Below are positions 41,869-50,474 of a stretch of DNA of 64,000 nt, one piece after another. Each line of letters begins with the position of its first letter. The first letter of the stretch is position 1. Both the position numbers and the translations under genes were made by a program. Under the pieces are notes generated by a model. The model was not told the origin of the DNA. It searched no databases and saw only the letters and a program-made list of their open reading frames with translations. The DNA comes from Actinomycetota bacterium (GTDB lineage Bacteria; Actinomycetota; Actinomycetes; Streptosporangiales; Streptosporangiaceae): contig PMSU01000212.1 in NCBI GenBank assembly GCA_003168255.1, positions 1 to 64,000 of the forward strand, written 5' to 3'.

Positions 41869-43347
41869 TTATGCGGGAATCCGTTCGCGGAGCTGGCTCT
41901 TTACGACCTTGCCCGCCCTGTTTCTGGGTAGCTCGTCCAACTCGAGAAACCGAGTCGGGATTTTATGTGGCGCCAACCGTGAATGCAGGAAATCGCGGAG
42001 ATCGCGGATGGCGACCGGCCGGTGCAGGACGACTGCCGCAGCCACGTTCTCGCCGTGTACGCGGTCGGGAAATCCAAAAACCGCGCAGTCCGCAACGGCG
42101 GTGTGCTCGCATAGGACGTTTTCTACCTCAAGCGAGCCGATGGTGAGCCCGCCCTTGATGATCACGTCTTTGAGTCGGTCGACAAGGTGGAGGTACCCTG
42201 TCTCGTCGAGGTAACCAGCGTCTCCGGTCCGCGTCCAGCCATCCACGAATACGCTGGCCGTGGCCGCGGCATCGCGGAAGTAGTGCTGCGGGGGTACGCC
42301 GGGCCAGCGCAGCCGGATCTCCCCGACCACGCCAGGCGGAACTTCCGTGCCCACTTCGTCGGTCACCCTGACCTGCGTGGCGCCACGAGGCGTGCCGACG
42401 GAGCCGGCGTGCGCCCCGTCGTAGAGCAGCGCCGTTCCCGCGTGCCGGGCTTCGGTAAGTTCATACAGGTTGACCAGGCGCGCGTTGGCGAACGCCGCGG
42501 ACAAGCGCGGTATCAGGGGCGTTGGAAGGGGCGCGCAGCCCATGGATACGACCCGGACGGCGGCCAGATCGTGCTCGCGTTCGGCTCCGGTGTCGAGAAT
42601 GCTGATCGCCATGGAAGGCACGAGCTGCACGACCGCGGCGGCGTTTTCGGCAAGGAGGTTGCAGAGCCGGCCGGGATCGAACACCGGCAGTGCGAGCGTT
42701 GTCATCCTCAGCGGCCCGAGGGGTTCGACGAGACGTAGCTGCCCAGCGGCGGTGGAGATCGCGTTGGCGTGGACTGAGACGCCCGCCGCGCACGCGCGCC
42801 ACCACGTCGGTGGCCAGCTGGCATCCATGAGCGGACGCACGGCATGCACATGCCTGCACGCCACTCCCTTGGACAGGCCGGTGGTGCCGGAGGTGTATAG
42901 AACCTCGGCGACGCTGTCTGGCCCTACCGGGATCTGGAATGTCTCTCCGCTTTCCCCTCTTTCGAGTTCCGTCACCGTTGCCATCCAACCCGGAGCCTGC
43001 GGCTTCTGCGCACCCCAGATGACCCCGACAGCCGCGCAACGGTCGACGATGGACGTGAGCTCCCGGCCGGTGAACCGGCTGGAAAGCGGCACGGCCGTCG
43101 CTCCGGCCTTGAGCACTCCAAAGTAAGCGGCCGCGAAGTCCAGCCACTCAGCGTTCTCGAAGAAGGTCGCGACCCGATCGCCTACGGCGACTCCTCGCTG
43201 GATCAGATTGCGGGCAATGACGTTGGACCGCGTCTCCCAGTCGCCATAGGACATCGACCCCCGGCCGTCCACGATCATGGCGATCCGGTCTGGCTCTGAC
43301 GCTGCCCGCTCGCGCAGCAGGTCCGGCAGTAAGGTCGATTCGGTCAT
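41869..43347 (-). CDS. AMP-dependent acyl-CoA synthetase/ligase
   Basis: The start is the ATG at 43347 (MTESTLLPDLLRERA), with GGGGCGAGAG before it. The 492-residue enzyme has the A3 loop VLYTSGTTGLSKG, YELTEA, the hinge GDAGYLDETGYLHLVDRLKDVI and the final adenylation lysine in PRNRAGKVVK. It activates a carboxylic acid as acyl-AMP and then as a thioester on CoA or an ACP. Lying at the edge of the PKS cluster it may supply a starter unit. No fused carrier protein is present. Confidence 0.9.
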   Translation of the reverse strand: MTESTLLPDLLRERAASEPDRIAMIVDGRGSMSYGDWETRSNVIARNLIQRGVAVGDRVATFFENAEWLDFAAAYFGVLKAGATAVPLSSRFTGRELTSIVDRCAAVGVIWGAQKPQAPGWMATVTELERGESGETFQIPVGPDSVAEVLYTSGTTGLSKGVACRHVHAVRPLMDASWPPTWWRACAAGVSVHANAISTAAGQLRLVEPLGPLRMTTLALPVFDPGRLCNLLAENAAAVVQLVPSMAISILDTGAEREHDLAAVRVVSMGCAPLPTPLIPRLSAAFANARLVNLYELTEARHAGTALLYDGAHAGSVGTPRGATQVRVTDEVGTEVPPGVVGEIRLRWPGVPPQHYFRDAAATASVFVDGWTRTGDAGYLDETGYLHLVDRLKDVIIKGGLTIGSLEVENVLCEHTAVADCAVFGFPDRVHGENVAAAVVLHRPVAIRDLRDFLHSRLAPHKIPTRFLELDELPRNRAGKVVKSQLRERIPA

Positions 43348-43851
43348 CTCTCTCGCCCCTTGACGTCGGCGGGCCGGCTCGCTTCCATGCTCTGATCGGC
43401 GCGCTCCGGCCACCAGCGCCAACCGCCGCTCATCCACGTGCGGCAGCGCATCGAACTTGGCCGCCGACGCCCGCTCGTTAACCTCCACAACGGGGCCATG
43501 ACGCAAGCATGACCCCCGGTTACTCTCAAGGGAACTCTATTCTGCGTCATGCTCACGCGCAGCCCCGGTGCGGCCGCAACGGGCTACGGTCGAGCACGTG
43601 GGTTCGACCGCGGTGGCGGCTCGTGCCGAGTACGAAAATCTCAAACGCCAGACCGTCCCAACTGGTTCTTCATGCCAAGAGATTGCCTCAGCCTGCTGGA
43701 CTGATGCCAGGGTGAGTTGCATTTCTATACCGACGTGCTACTCTCTGCCAGGTCGGTAGCCTTTCTCAACCGAACAGGCCTTCGCCATCGAGACCACAGC
43801 GCGGCTGTCCGACGAGTTCATCCCCGTGCAGCCTGAATCGCGGAGTTGACA
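43348..43851. other. Gene-poor stretch between cluster edge and IS elements
   Basis: No convincing gene. The end of it, up to a TGA at about 43848, reads TEQAFAIETTARLSDEFIPV on the plus strand, possibly the last residues of a lost protein. Otherwise only short unsupported frames. Confidence 0.4.
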
Positions 43852-43911
43852 ATGGAGATCACGGCGATCCGCCTGCCCGCAGCAAACGCATACCTAGTGT
43901 CTCATAATTGA
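43852..43911 (+). pseudogene. N-terminal stub of a gene cut by the IS630-like element
   Basis: ATG at 43852 starts MEITAIRLPAANAYLV and hits TGA after 19 codons as the IS630-like element begins. The start is reminiscent of enolase/mandelate-racemase proteins (MKITxIRLP). The rest of the gene is not found on the far side of the IS cluster. The homology is too short to be sure. Confidence 0.3.
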
Positions 43912-43953
43912 ATTTCCTTTACCAGGGCATGTTCTTATGGCATAATATGAGTC

Positions 43954-44499
43954 ATGGCATTATCGGAACATCAGCGCGCTGAGCTCCAGGCCAGTCTGCC
44001 ACCGGAAGGGTATGACGGGTCAGTCGCCTCGCGAGTGCAGATCGTGCTGTGGCATGATGAGGGATATTCGGCGCCAGAAATTGCGGCCAAGGCGGGGACG
44101 TCGAAGGTCACGGTATATAAGTGGCTGGACCGGTATGAGGAGGGTGGCCTGGCTGCCCTGGAGAGCAGGAAATCAACGGGCCGACCGCGCGAGGTTCCTG
44201 ATGAGGTGCGCGCCCGTATTCTCGCGCTCACCAGGCAGACACCTCCGGAAAGCACGGGCCTGTCGCACTGGTCCAGCTACGAGATGGCCAGCTACCTCAG
44301 GCGCGCTGAGGGAATTAAAGTGTCGCATAACTTTGTCTCGGTGCTCTGGCGCGAGAACGGGATACAGCCACACCGGCAGGGCACCTTCAAGCTGTCGCGT
44401 GACCCGGAATTCGTTGCCAAGGTCGTCGATGTCACCGGGCTGTACCTTGACCCGCCTGCGGGCGCGGTGGTGCTGTCGGTTGACGAGAAGACGCTGTAA
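43954..44499 (+). pseudogene. IS630-family transposase, C-terminally truncated
   Basis: The 181-residue frame has the HTH part (SRVQIVLWHDEGYSAPEIAAKAGTSKVTVYKWLDRY) and winged helix (TGLSHWSSYEMASYLRRAEG, VSHNFVSVLWRENGIQPHR) of an IS630 transposase. It stops just after VVLSVDEKTL, where the first catalytic Asp of the DDE domain occurs. The remaining DDE domain is missing, so it is inactive. The AT-rich bases before it (CATAATATGAGTCATGG) are probably the left end of the element. Confidence 0.85.
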
Positions 44500-44555
44500 T
44501 CTGAAGTAAAGTAAATTCGGCGATGACGACGTCCGGCAGGAAGTCCGGTACCGGC

Positions 44556-45341
44556 TCAGCCAGGCCGGGTGCGACCTCGTCTACTCCCGGCACTTCGACT
44601 CGTGGACGGCCAGCTTCGTGCGCGGAACCCCCGAGGCACCTTCTTGAGCACCGGCTCGCCGTATCGGGCCTGCTCATCGGCGCGGGAGGGACGCAGCAGG
44701 GTGATGGAGTAACCGGCCAGCAGCTGCTCGAAGTCCCGCCCGGCGAAGCCCTTATCAGTGATCAGCAAGATGCCGTCGTGGCCGGCCACAACCTCAGCGT
44801 CGACCTCCAGCATGGCGGCCAGGACTTCCCGCTCGCCGAGCTTGGGGTCGGCCAGCGCCCACAGGATGGGCATCCCGGCCTCGGTGCATACCAGGTACAG
44901 CCGCAGCCCCCAGAAGAACCGCGAGTGCGAGGCGCAGTACCCGTAGCCGGCCCATCCGGCCAGCTCCGAACGCTGGACTGCGGGCCTCGACATGCCGCAG
45001 GGCACCGGGGCGGAATCGGCGATCCAGTAGCTATCCAGCCAGAAATCGCTCGACCGGGCCAGCAGCCGGATCACCCGCTTGACCAGCCCGAGCCCAGCCC
45101 GCAGCCGCTTGTTATAGCCGGACTGCTGGGGCAGGTACGGGAACAGGCCAGCCAGGTGCTTGCGGGCATACCGCAGCCAATGTGCCTCGGAGGTGAAGCC
45201 CAGCAGCGCTTGGGCGGCCGCCAGGCACACCAGCTCCGGATCGGTCAGCACCGGCGGGCGGCCCAGCCACCGCGGCCCGCCCAGCTCGTCGTCGATCTTC
45301 ACATACAGTGCGGTGATGAGGGTCTCGATGTCGTTCGTCAC
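44556..45341 (-). pseudogene. IS982-family transposase, C-terminal region lost
   Basis: The frame starts MTNDIETLITALYVKIDDEL and follows the IS982 pattern (LTDPELVCLAAAQALLGF, FWLDSYWIADSAPVPCGMSRP, GYGYCASHSRFFWGLRLYLV, LLITDKGFAGRDFEQLLAGY). After RYGEPVLKKV the sequence turns into unrelated Arg/Ser-rich residues, so the last part with the final acidic residue and C-terminal helices is replaced. It lies directly behind the truncated IS630-like gene, indicating stepwise insertion and deletion. Confidence 0.82.
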
Positions 45342-45409
45342 GCAATGGCAACGAGACCCTCACCCCCCTCACTTCCCCAGCAGGCATTAGGACTTACTCG
45401 TCTAGCCTG

Positions 45410-45740
45410 CTAAACAGCGCAGACCTGGCGGTCCTGGCAGTGTGCTGGCTCCATCTCAGGTTCCTGCCAGCGGAAAACTCGCGGCTCCCCGTGGACGACG
45501 ATGCCCTGTTCGCTTCGGAGGAGCCGCAGGAGATACCGCTGGAGGAATCAGAAGTGGCGAGCAGCGTACCGGCCCTGTCCAAGAAGACAGTCGGCATCTC
45601 CGTGGGGAAGCTGAAGAGGGCAAGGTTCCTCATCCAGCGCGAGGGAAAGCACAGGCCGACGGGCCTCAGTGATCTTGCTTCGCGAGGATGGGAGTGGATC
45701 TCGCGTCACTGTGGCGTGTATCCCGTGGAAAGCGTCGGTT
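45410..45740 (+). other. Possible gene fragment of unknown family
   Basis: A plus-strand frame reads LAVLAVCWLHLRFLPAENSR, LPVDDDALFASEEPQEIPLE, VPALSKKTVGISVGKLKRAR, which looks like protein and not like the antisense frames. It has no good start and loses sense after RHCGVYPVE, before the convergent MFS gene. I do not recognise it. It is probably the tail of a gene broken by the IS982 insertion. Confidence 0.35.
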
Positions 45741-45783
45741 CGCGCGGCGTGACGGAGGCCCGGCACCCTCACTCCGCTGGAGA

Positions 45784-47076
45784 TCATGCGCGCGGCGCAG
45801 AGGGCGCTGCAGGCGTGCTCACGTCAGATGCCGAAGCGGACTCATGCGGATCCGGTCTCCCGGAGCGCATCTCGCGGATTTCAGGGACGAGCAGGAGCAG
45901 CGCCGAGTTTGCCGCCGTAATCACGCCGGCACCGATCAAAGTCGCGCTCACGCCGACCAGCTGTGCCAGCGGAGCCGCGATCACCAGTCCGAGCGGGCGC
46001 AGCACCATTCCTCCCATCTGGTTATAGGCCGCAACGCGGCCGTAGGAGGCCGGCGGGATCTGCTCCTGCAGCGTGGTCTGCCACAGCACGCCGACGATCG
46101 CGACCGCCGCTCCGGAATAGAGCTCGGTCACGGCGATGAACGGCGCGGGTGCCGCCACGCCAAGCAGAAACAGACTCAGCGAGCAGCTGGTAGTCAAGGC
46201 GAACGCGACGAACAGCGGGCGCCGCAGCCGGATGTGCAGCGCCACGACGTTGCCGAGGATGGCCCCAACGCCGAACGCCACCAGAATCAGCGCCCAGGCC
46301 GAGGAGCCGCCGAGTGATCGCTTCGCGACCAGAGGGCCCAGGACGCTGAACGACGACAGCCAGACCAGCGCCGCAATGGCCCCGTTGGCAGTACCCGCCC
46401 ACACCCAGCGCCGTGAGATGACCTCGCGCCATCCCTGTCCGAGCTCGCGGAAGAAACCCGTGCGGGGCGCGGGCGAGAGCGCAGGCAGCCGCATCGGGAT
46501 CAGCAGGATCGCAGCAACCGCAAACGACGCTGCATCGCCGAGGATCGCCCATCCGGTGCCGATCGTCGCGACAAACACACCCGCCAGCGCCGGCCCGGCG
46601 GCTGCGGCGACACCGGCCGCCCCCCACATCAGCGCGTTCGCCTGCTGACGCCGCTCCGCTGCGACAATCTCGGCGGTGAGTCCTCCCAGCGCCGGACGAG
46701 CGAACGCGGTGGCCGCTCCCTGCACGACCTGGAGCGCCACGACCTCCCAGATCCGGGCCTCGCCTGAGACGAGCAGGAAACCGAGCAGCCCCTGACTTGC
46801 CAGCTGGCTGAGGTTGGTGCACATCATCAGGGTCCGGCGCGAAAGCCGGTCGGCCCAAACCCCGCCAGTGAGCAAGAACACGATCGTCGGCACCAGCCGC
46901 GCGGCCAGGACCAAGCCGAGATCCGATGCCGAGCCCGTCAGGTCCAGGACGGCGAACGCCAGCGCCACCGGCACGATCTGATTGCCGAGAAGCGATATCC
47001 CCTGCGACCAGAACAGCAACGCGAACTGGCGCTCTCGCAGAGCCGCCAGAGACTCCAGTCTGGGAGGCTTATGCAA
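45784..47076 (-). CDS. MFS exporter (EntS-like)
   Basis: The 430-residue protein starts at a TTG (MHKPPRLESLAAL) and has about twelve hydrophobic segments. The MFS motif GVWADRLSRRTLM lies between helices 2 and 3 and the central loop is around residues 195-215. It resembles the EntS/enterobactin-exporter-like branch common in actinomycetes, with a short hydrophilic C-terminal tail. Substrates of this branch include siderophores and drugs. It is the only intact gene within the IS-rich segment. The start lies inside one arm of a 17-bp inverted repeat (47060-47076/47151-47167), which may be an operator or a rearrangement scar. Confidence 0.87.
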   Translation of the reverse strand: MHKPPRLESLAALRERQFALLFWSQGISLLGNQIVPVALAFAVLDLTGSASDLGLVLAARLVPTIVFLLTGGVWADRLSRRTLMMCTNLSQLASQGLLGFLLVSGEARIWEVVALQVVQGAATAFARPALGGLTAEIVAAERRQQANALMWGAAGVAAAAGPALAGVFVATIGTGWAILGDAASFAVAAILLIPMRLPALSPAPRTGFFRELGQGWREVISRRWVWAGTANGAIAALVWLSSFSVLGPLVAKRSLGGSSAWALILVAFGVGAILGNVVALHIRLRRPLFVAFALTTSCSLSLFLLGVAAPAPFIAVTELYSGAAVAIVGVLWQTTLQEQIPPASYGRVAAYNQMGGMVLRPLGLVIAAPLAQLVGVSATLIGAGVITAANSALLLLVPEIREMRSGRPDPHESASASDVSTPAAPSAPRA

Positions 47077-47167
47077 AACCTTCCACTTCTAAGATCAACG
47101 ATCTTGGGCGCAGCAGGTCAGCGAGGGTAGACCATAATCACGGAAAGGTGTTGCATAAGCCTCCCAG
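47060..47167. repeat. 17-bp inverted repeat at the MFS start
   Basis: CTGGGAGGCTTATGCAA (47060-47076) is repeated in inverse orientation as TTGCATAAGCCTCCCAG (47151-47167), with an inner hairpin AAGATC-AAC-GATCTT at 47090-47104. Both arms, read outward, begin a frame LHKPPR preceded by GGAAGG or GGAAAGG, as if the 5' end of the same gene had been duplicated in divergent orientation. The right arm runs straight into a transposase remnant. Confidence 0.65.
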
Positions 47168-47199
47168 AATCGGCGCGTGGACAACGCAAGCGGCCCGCA

Positions 47200-47410
47200 A
47201 CTTCTGATGGATCTCGGGCCAGCGCGCCGCGTCAATCAGATTCCTGATCCGGGACCGTGCAGGTCAGTTCACCAACTCCTTCGACGCCGTATTCCTGGCG
47301 GACGGCACCAGGATTCTCGCCAGCCCGCCGCAGGCGCCGAGAGCGAACGCCGTCTGCGAAAGAATGATCGGCACCGGGCCAGGCACCCCAGCAGCCGCCC
47401 CCGACGCGCC
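47200..47410 (+). pseudogene. Integrase-core (rve) transposase fragment
   Basis: The plus strand reads IRFLIRDRAGQFTNSFDAVF followed by LADGTRILASPPQAPRANAV and CERMIGT, matching the DDE core of the transposase fragment at 62021-62578 (IRDRAGQFTEAFDAVLAAAG). Upstream, GAWTTQAARNF matches GAWTVQQARNLLMDL with a frameshift after it. Only this core survives. Confidence 0.7.
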
Positions 47411-47608
47411 CGCATCCTGATCCTGCCGACGATCACAGTTACACGCCTCCGCCGCGCTACCCGTGCCGTCGGCACGCCGTCTATCAAGGAATCCTTGTCG
47501 TTCATGGCAGAGTCCTGCCAGTCGGGTGCCGTCCGCCGACCGACCCGGCCGCCGGGGCTAGCAGGCCTGCGGGTGGCACGTGAGGTATCCGCATCGGGAC
47601 CTGAGCGG

Positions 47609-48570
47609 TTATTCGGTGCGCAAGGCGGTGGCGGTCTTGGCCGCGGCGGCCCAGCTGGCGGGCCCGAGTGCACCGACGGCGGCGATGCCCAGTCCGGCCA
47701 GGGCCAGCAGCAGGAGGTCGGCGATACCCAGGACGTGCACAAAGCTGCCGGGCAGCACTATGCCGCCGAAGCCGGTCGTCGATGAGCTGGCGGCGAGCTG
47801 CCGCACGAGGGCATCTTGCAGGATCAGCCCGGCGGGCAGGGCGATGACCGCGGGAGCAACGGCCCAGCAGGCCACCATGGCGATGGCCTGCCGCGGGGTC
47901 AGTCCGACCGCCTTGAACACCCCCACGTCTTGGACGCGTTCCCGCGTGGCCATGAGCACGGAGTTGAGCACGCCAAGCGCGGCGAGCACGGCCACCAGCA
48001 CCGCCAGCAGCCGGAACCAAGTGGTGTCGACCTGCGCGGCGACAGACGGCCGGCCGGGCTAAAGACGACGTAGCCGTGCCCGAGGGCCTGGTCCATCGCG
48101 CCGCTGTAGGCCTGGGTGCTGGTGCCCGGCTTGAGCGCGATGTCGTAGTGGCCGACGGCCAGGCCGGCGGCCGCGCCGCCGAGGGTCTGCCAGCTGGTAA
48201 ACAGGGTGGGCAGCCCGCTCGGGTCGAACACCTCACCAGCGATCCGGACGGTGACCGGCTTGCCGTTGACGGTCAGCGTGATGCGGTCGCCCACCGCCTG
48301 GCCGGTGGCGGCCAGCAGGACCGAGCTGGCATCCACCTCGCCCCGGCCGTGGTACCAGCGACCGCTGATCAGGTTCCAGCCCAGCCAGGACGGGTCGCCG
48401 TTGTAGGCGTAGACCGGCAGCTGGAGTTTTGGCCGCCCGGCCACGCCGACGGCCGCCGTGGGCGGCGGCCGCCTCCCGTTCCCTGATGCCCGGGGCCCAG
48501 GGCATCAGGTCGGTCTGGGCCACGTAACGGAGCGTTCCTGGCTGGGCGCGCATCGCGGCCAGGATCTTCG
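47609..48570 (-). pseudogene. FtsX-like ABC permease remnant, frameshifted
   Basis: Two frames carry pieces of a MacB/FtsX-type permease. An extracytoplasmic part (PVYAYNGDPSWLGWNLISGR, VTVRIAGEVFDPSGLPTLF, HYDIALKPGTSTQAY) ends in a frameshift near 48060. The C-terminal membrane domain (LVAVLAALGVLNSVLMATRE, RVQDVGVFKAVGLTPRQAIA, ending in TALRTE) follows. The N-terminus is replaced at about 48570 by a transposase fragment. Such permeases work with an ATPase in lipoprotein or peptide export; no ATPase gene remains nearby. Confidence 0.8.
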
Positions 48571-48693
48571 CCGCAGCATGAGGATCTCGGCGTCCTTCCA
48601 CCACCACTCCCGCCCCGACAACCCCAGCAGCGACACAGCACGCGTGACAATCAAGAAGATCAGCGTCAACGCCCGGTTACATGCGGTGTTCAT
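48571..48693 (-). pseudogene. 5' fragment of an IS3-like/rve transposase
   Basis: About 40 codons (LIFLIVTRAVSLLGLSGREW, WWKDAEILMLR) match the beginning of the transposase remnant at 52546-53560 (LIFLIATRAVSLLRLSQREE). The homology ends abruptly at the FtsX-like remnant, so only the 5' end of the element is left here. Confidence 0.75.
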
Positions 48694-48892
48694 CCGCGGC
48701 CCCGCCGGCAACAACCTCGAGATCGTCTGTCCTGGCCGGTGAGCAGGCAACCGGGATCCAGGCAGCCAGTCTTACCGCATGCGCCCCTGCCTTCGGGCAA
48801 GCGCTCCGGGTCACCAGGGAGAACCCGCAAGGTCGCCCGGACCTGGCGGGTGCCATGGAGAGCCGGCGCCGCCTGGCGGTAGCGTGTCAGGT

Positions 48893-49543
48893 GTGGAACC
48901 TGCCATGCTGCCGGCCGCGGCGCTGGACGCGGAGTCGGCGGCCTGGCTGTGTCGTCTGGGCGCGGGGGGTGCGGAGCGCTGGGCGGCTGAGCGCGAGCTG
49001 CATGCGAGGCTGGTCCGCATCGCGCTGGCCGAGGTCCGCCGCCGGGCGGCCAGCACCCCGGTGACCGGCCCGGAACTCGACGACGTCGCGCACCAGGCCG
49101 CCAGTGACGCGATGCTCGCGATCCTGGCCAAGCTGGGTGACTTCCGGGGCGAGAGCCGGTTCACCACGTGGGCGTACCGGTTCGTCATCCTGGAAGTCTC
49201 CAGCAAGCTCGGCCGGCGCTACTGGCGCAACCCGCCGGTCCCGCTCGACGCCGACCAGTGGGAGCGGCTCCCGGACCGGCTCGGGATCGACCCGCAGCAG
49301 TACGTGGAGTCGGCGGGCATCCTCGCCGAGGTACGCCGCGTCGTCGAGGACGAGCTGACCGCGCACCAGCGGCGGGTCTTCACCGCGATCGTGGTCGACC
49401 AGATACCGCTCGACGCGCTCGCCGCCCGGCTGGGCCTGCGGCGCAACGCCATCTACAAGGTGATCTTCGACGCACGGCGTAAGATCCGCCGGGCGCTGGC
49501 CGCCAACGGATACCTGGAAGAGCCGGGTTTGGAGCAGCGATGA
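48893..49543 (+). CDS. ECF-type sigma-70 family RNA polymerase sigma factor
   Basis: The start is the GTG at 48893 (VEPAMLPAAALDAE) or the ATG at 48905. The 216-residue protein has sigma-2 elements (HQAASDAMLAILAKLGDFRGESRFTTWAYRFVILEVSSK) and sigma-4 elements (LTAHQRRVFTAIVVDQIPLDALAARLGLRRNAIYKVIFDARRKIRRAL). It belongs to the ECF group that is often paired with a short zinc-motif protein. The next gene starts in its stop codon (ATGA) and encodes such a protein, so a sigma/anti-sigma pair is likely. Confidence 0.9.
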   Translation: MEPAMLPAAALDAESAAWLCRLGAGGAERWAAERELHARLVRIALAEVRRRAASTPVTGPELDDVAHQAASDAMLAILAKLGDFRGESRFTTWAYRFVILEVSSKLGRRYWRNPPVPLDADQWERLPDRLGIDPQQYVESAGILAEVRRVVEDELTAHQRRVFTAIVVDQIPLDALAARLGLRRNAIYKVIFDARRKIRRALAANGYLEEPGLEQR

Positions 49544-49755
49544 GCGACCTGGACAGACTGGAGCGGTTCCTGCGCACCGACCCGCGCGACGTCGGCTGCG
49601 ACGAGGCGATGGCCGTCCTGCACATCTACGTCGACCTCATGGTGACGAGTGGGGACGCGGCGGAGCGTAACCCGGGCGTCGCCGCCCACCTGCTGGCATG
49701 CGGGCCGTGCGCTGAGGACTTCACCGGACTGCTCGCGGCAGTTGCCAGTGATTAG
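49540..49755 (+). CDS. Small zinc-finger anti-sigma-like protein
   Basis: The 71-residue protein starts in the overlap with the sigma gene. It contains HIYVDLMVTSGD followed by VAAHLLACGPCAEDF, an H-x3-C-x2-C arrangement like the ZAS domain of RsrA-type anti-sigma factors. There is no membrane segment, so it is a soluble zinc-binding regulator. It probably holds the sigma factor inactive until redox or metal stress. The neighbouring peroxiredoxin and DsbA-like genes would fit a thiol-stress regulon. It overlaps the downstream HAD gene by eight bases. Confidence 0.75.
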   Translation: MSDLDRLERFLRTDPRDVGCDEAMAVLHIYVDLMVTSGDAAERNPGVAAHLLACGPCAEDFTGLLAAVASD

Positions 49756-50449
49756 CAAGGATCATCCTGGTGACGGCGAGGTGCTGGCGTTCGACCTGTA
49801 CGGGACGCTGGTGGACCCGACCGCCGTCTCCAGTGAACTCGGCCAGGTCCTCGGCGACCTCGACGGCCGTGAGGCGGCGCGGCTATGGCGGCTCAAGCAG
49901 CTGGAGTACACATTCCGGCTTACCGCGATGGGCCGTTACGAGGACTTCCGGTGGGTGACGGAGCGCGCGCTCGGCTTCGCGCTGGCCTCCCTCGGGGTCA
50001 GCCTGCCGGACAAGCAAGCCCGATGGCTCACTGACCTGTATGACCACCTGCTGCCGTTCCCGGACGCCGTCCCGGCGCTGCGCGCGCTCACGGACAACGG
50101 ATATGAGCTGGCGGTGCTCTCCAACGGCAACCCAGCCATGATCAGGAACTGCCTCGCTAACGGCGGCCTGGAAGAATTCTTCGGCCAGCGGATCAGCGCC
50201 GACGAGGTCCGGGCGTTCAAGCCGTCGCCCCTGGTGTACCAGCACGCGGCAGAACGGCTGGCCTGCCCGGCCGGGCAGGTCCGGCTCGTCACCAGCAACG
50301 CGTTCGACAGCGTCGGGGCCAGCGCCGCCGGGATGCGCACGGCCTGGATCAACCGTGCCGCCGCCCCGTTCGACACCATCGGCACCCAGCCTGATCTCAC
50401 CGTGCCCGCCCTGGGCCGCCTGCCCGCGGCCCTGGCTGACGCCAGGTAA
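49748..50449 (+). CDS. HAD-superfamily hydrolase (2-haloacid dehalogenase type)
   Basis: The GTG at 49748 overlaps the preceding gene by eight bases. The 233-residue protein has motif I FDLYGTLVDP with the nucleophile Asp, motif II VLSNGNPAM, the lysine of motif III in FKPSPLVYQ and motif IV SNAFDSVGA. FDLYGTL and SNAFD are those of L-2-haloacid dehalogenases, which replace a halogen by hydroxyl through an ester intermediate. Coupling to a sigma/anti-sigma pair is unusual; its substrate could be a halogenated or phosphorylated metabolite. Confidence 0.88.
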   Translation: MISKDHPGDGEVLAFDLYGTLVDPTAVSSELGQVLGDLDGREAARLWRLKQLEYTFRLTAMGRYEDFRWVTERALGFALASLGVSLPDKQARWLTDLYDHLLPFPDAVPALRALTDNGYELAVLSNGNPAMIRNCLANGGLEEFFGQRISADEVRAFKPSPLVYQHAAERLACPAGQVRLVTSNAFDSVGASAAGMRTAWINRAAAPFDTIGTQPDLTVPALGRLPAALADAR

Positions 50450-50474
50450 CTGGGGCCGCGGGCCCAGGCGGTCC

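Noticed and set aside
44510-44640. Plus-strand frame VRQEVRYRLSQAGCDLVYSR near the IS982 end
   Set aside because: It looks protein-like but has no start, ends after about 40 codons and overlaps the corrupted end of the IS982-like gene. It is too short to assign.
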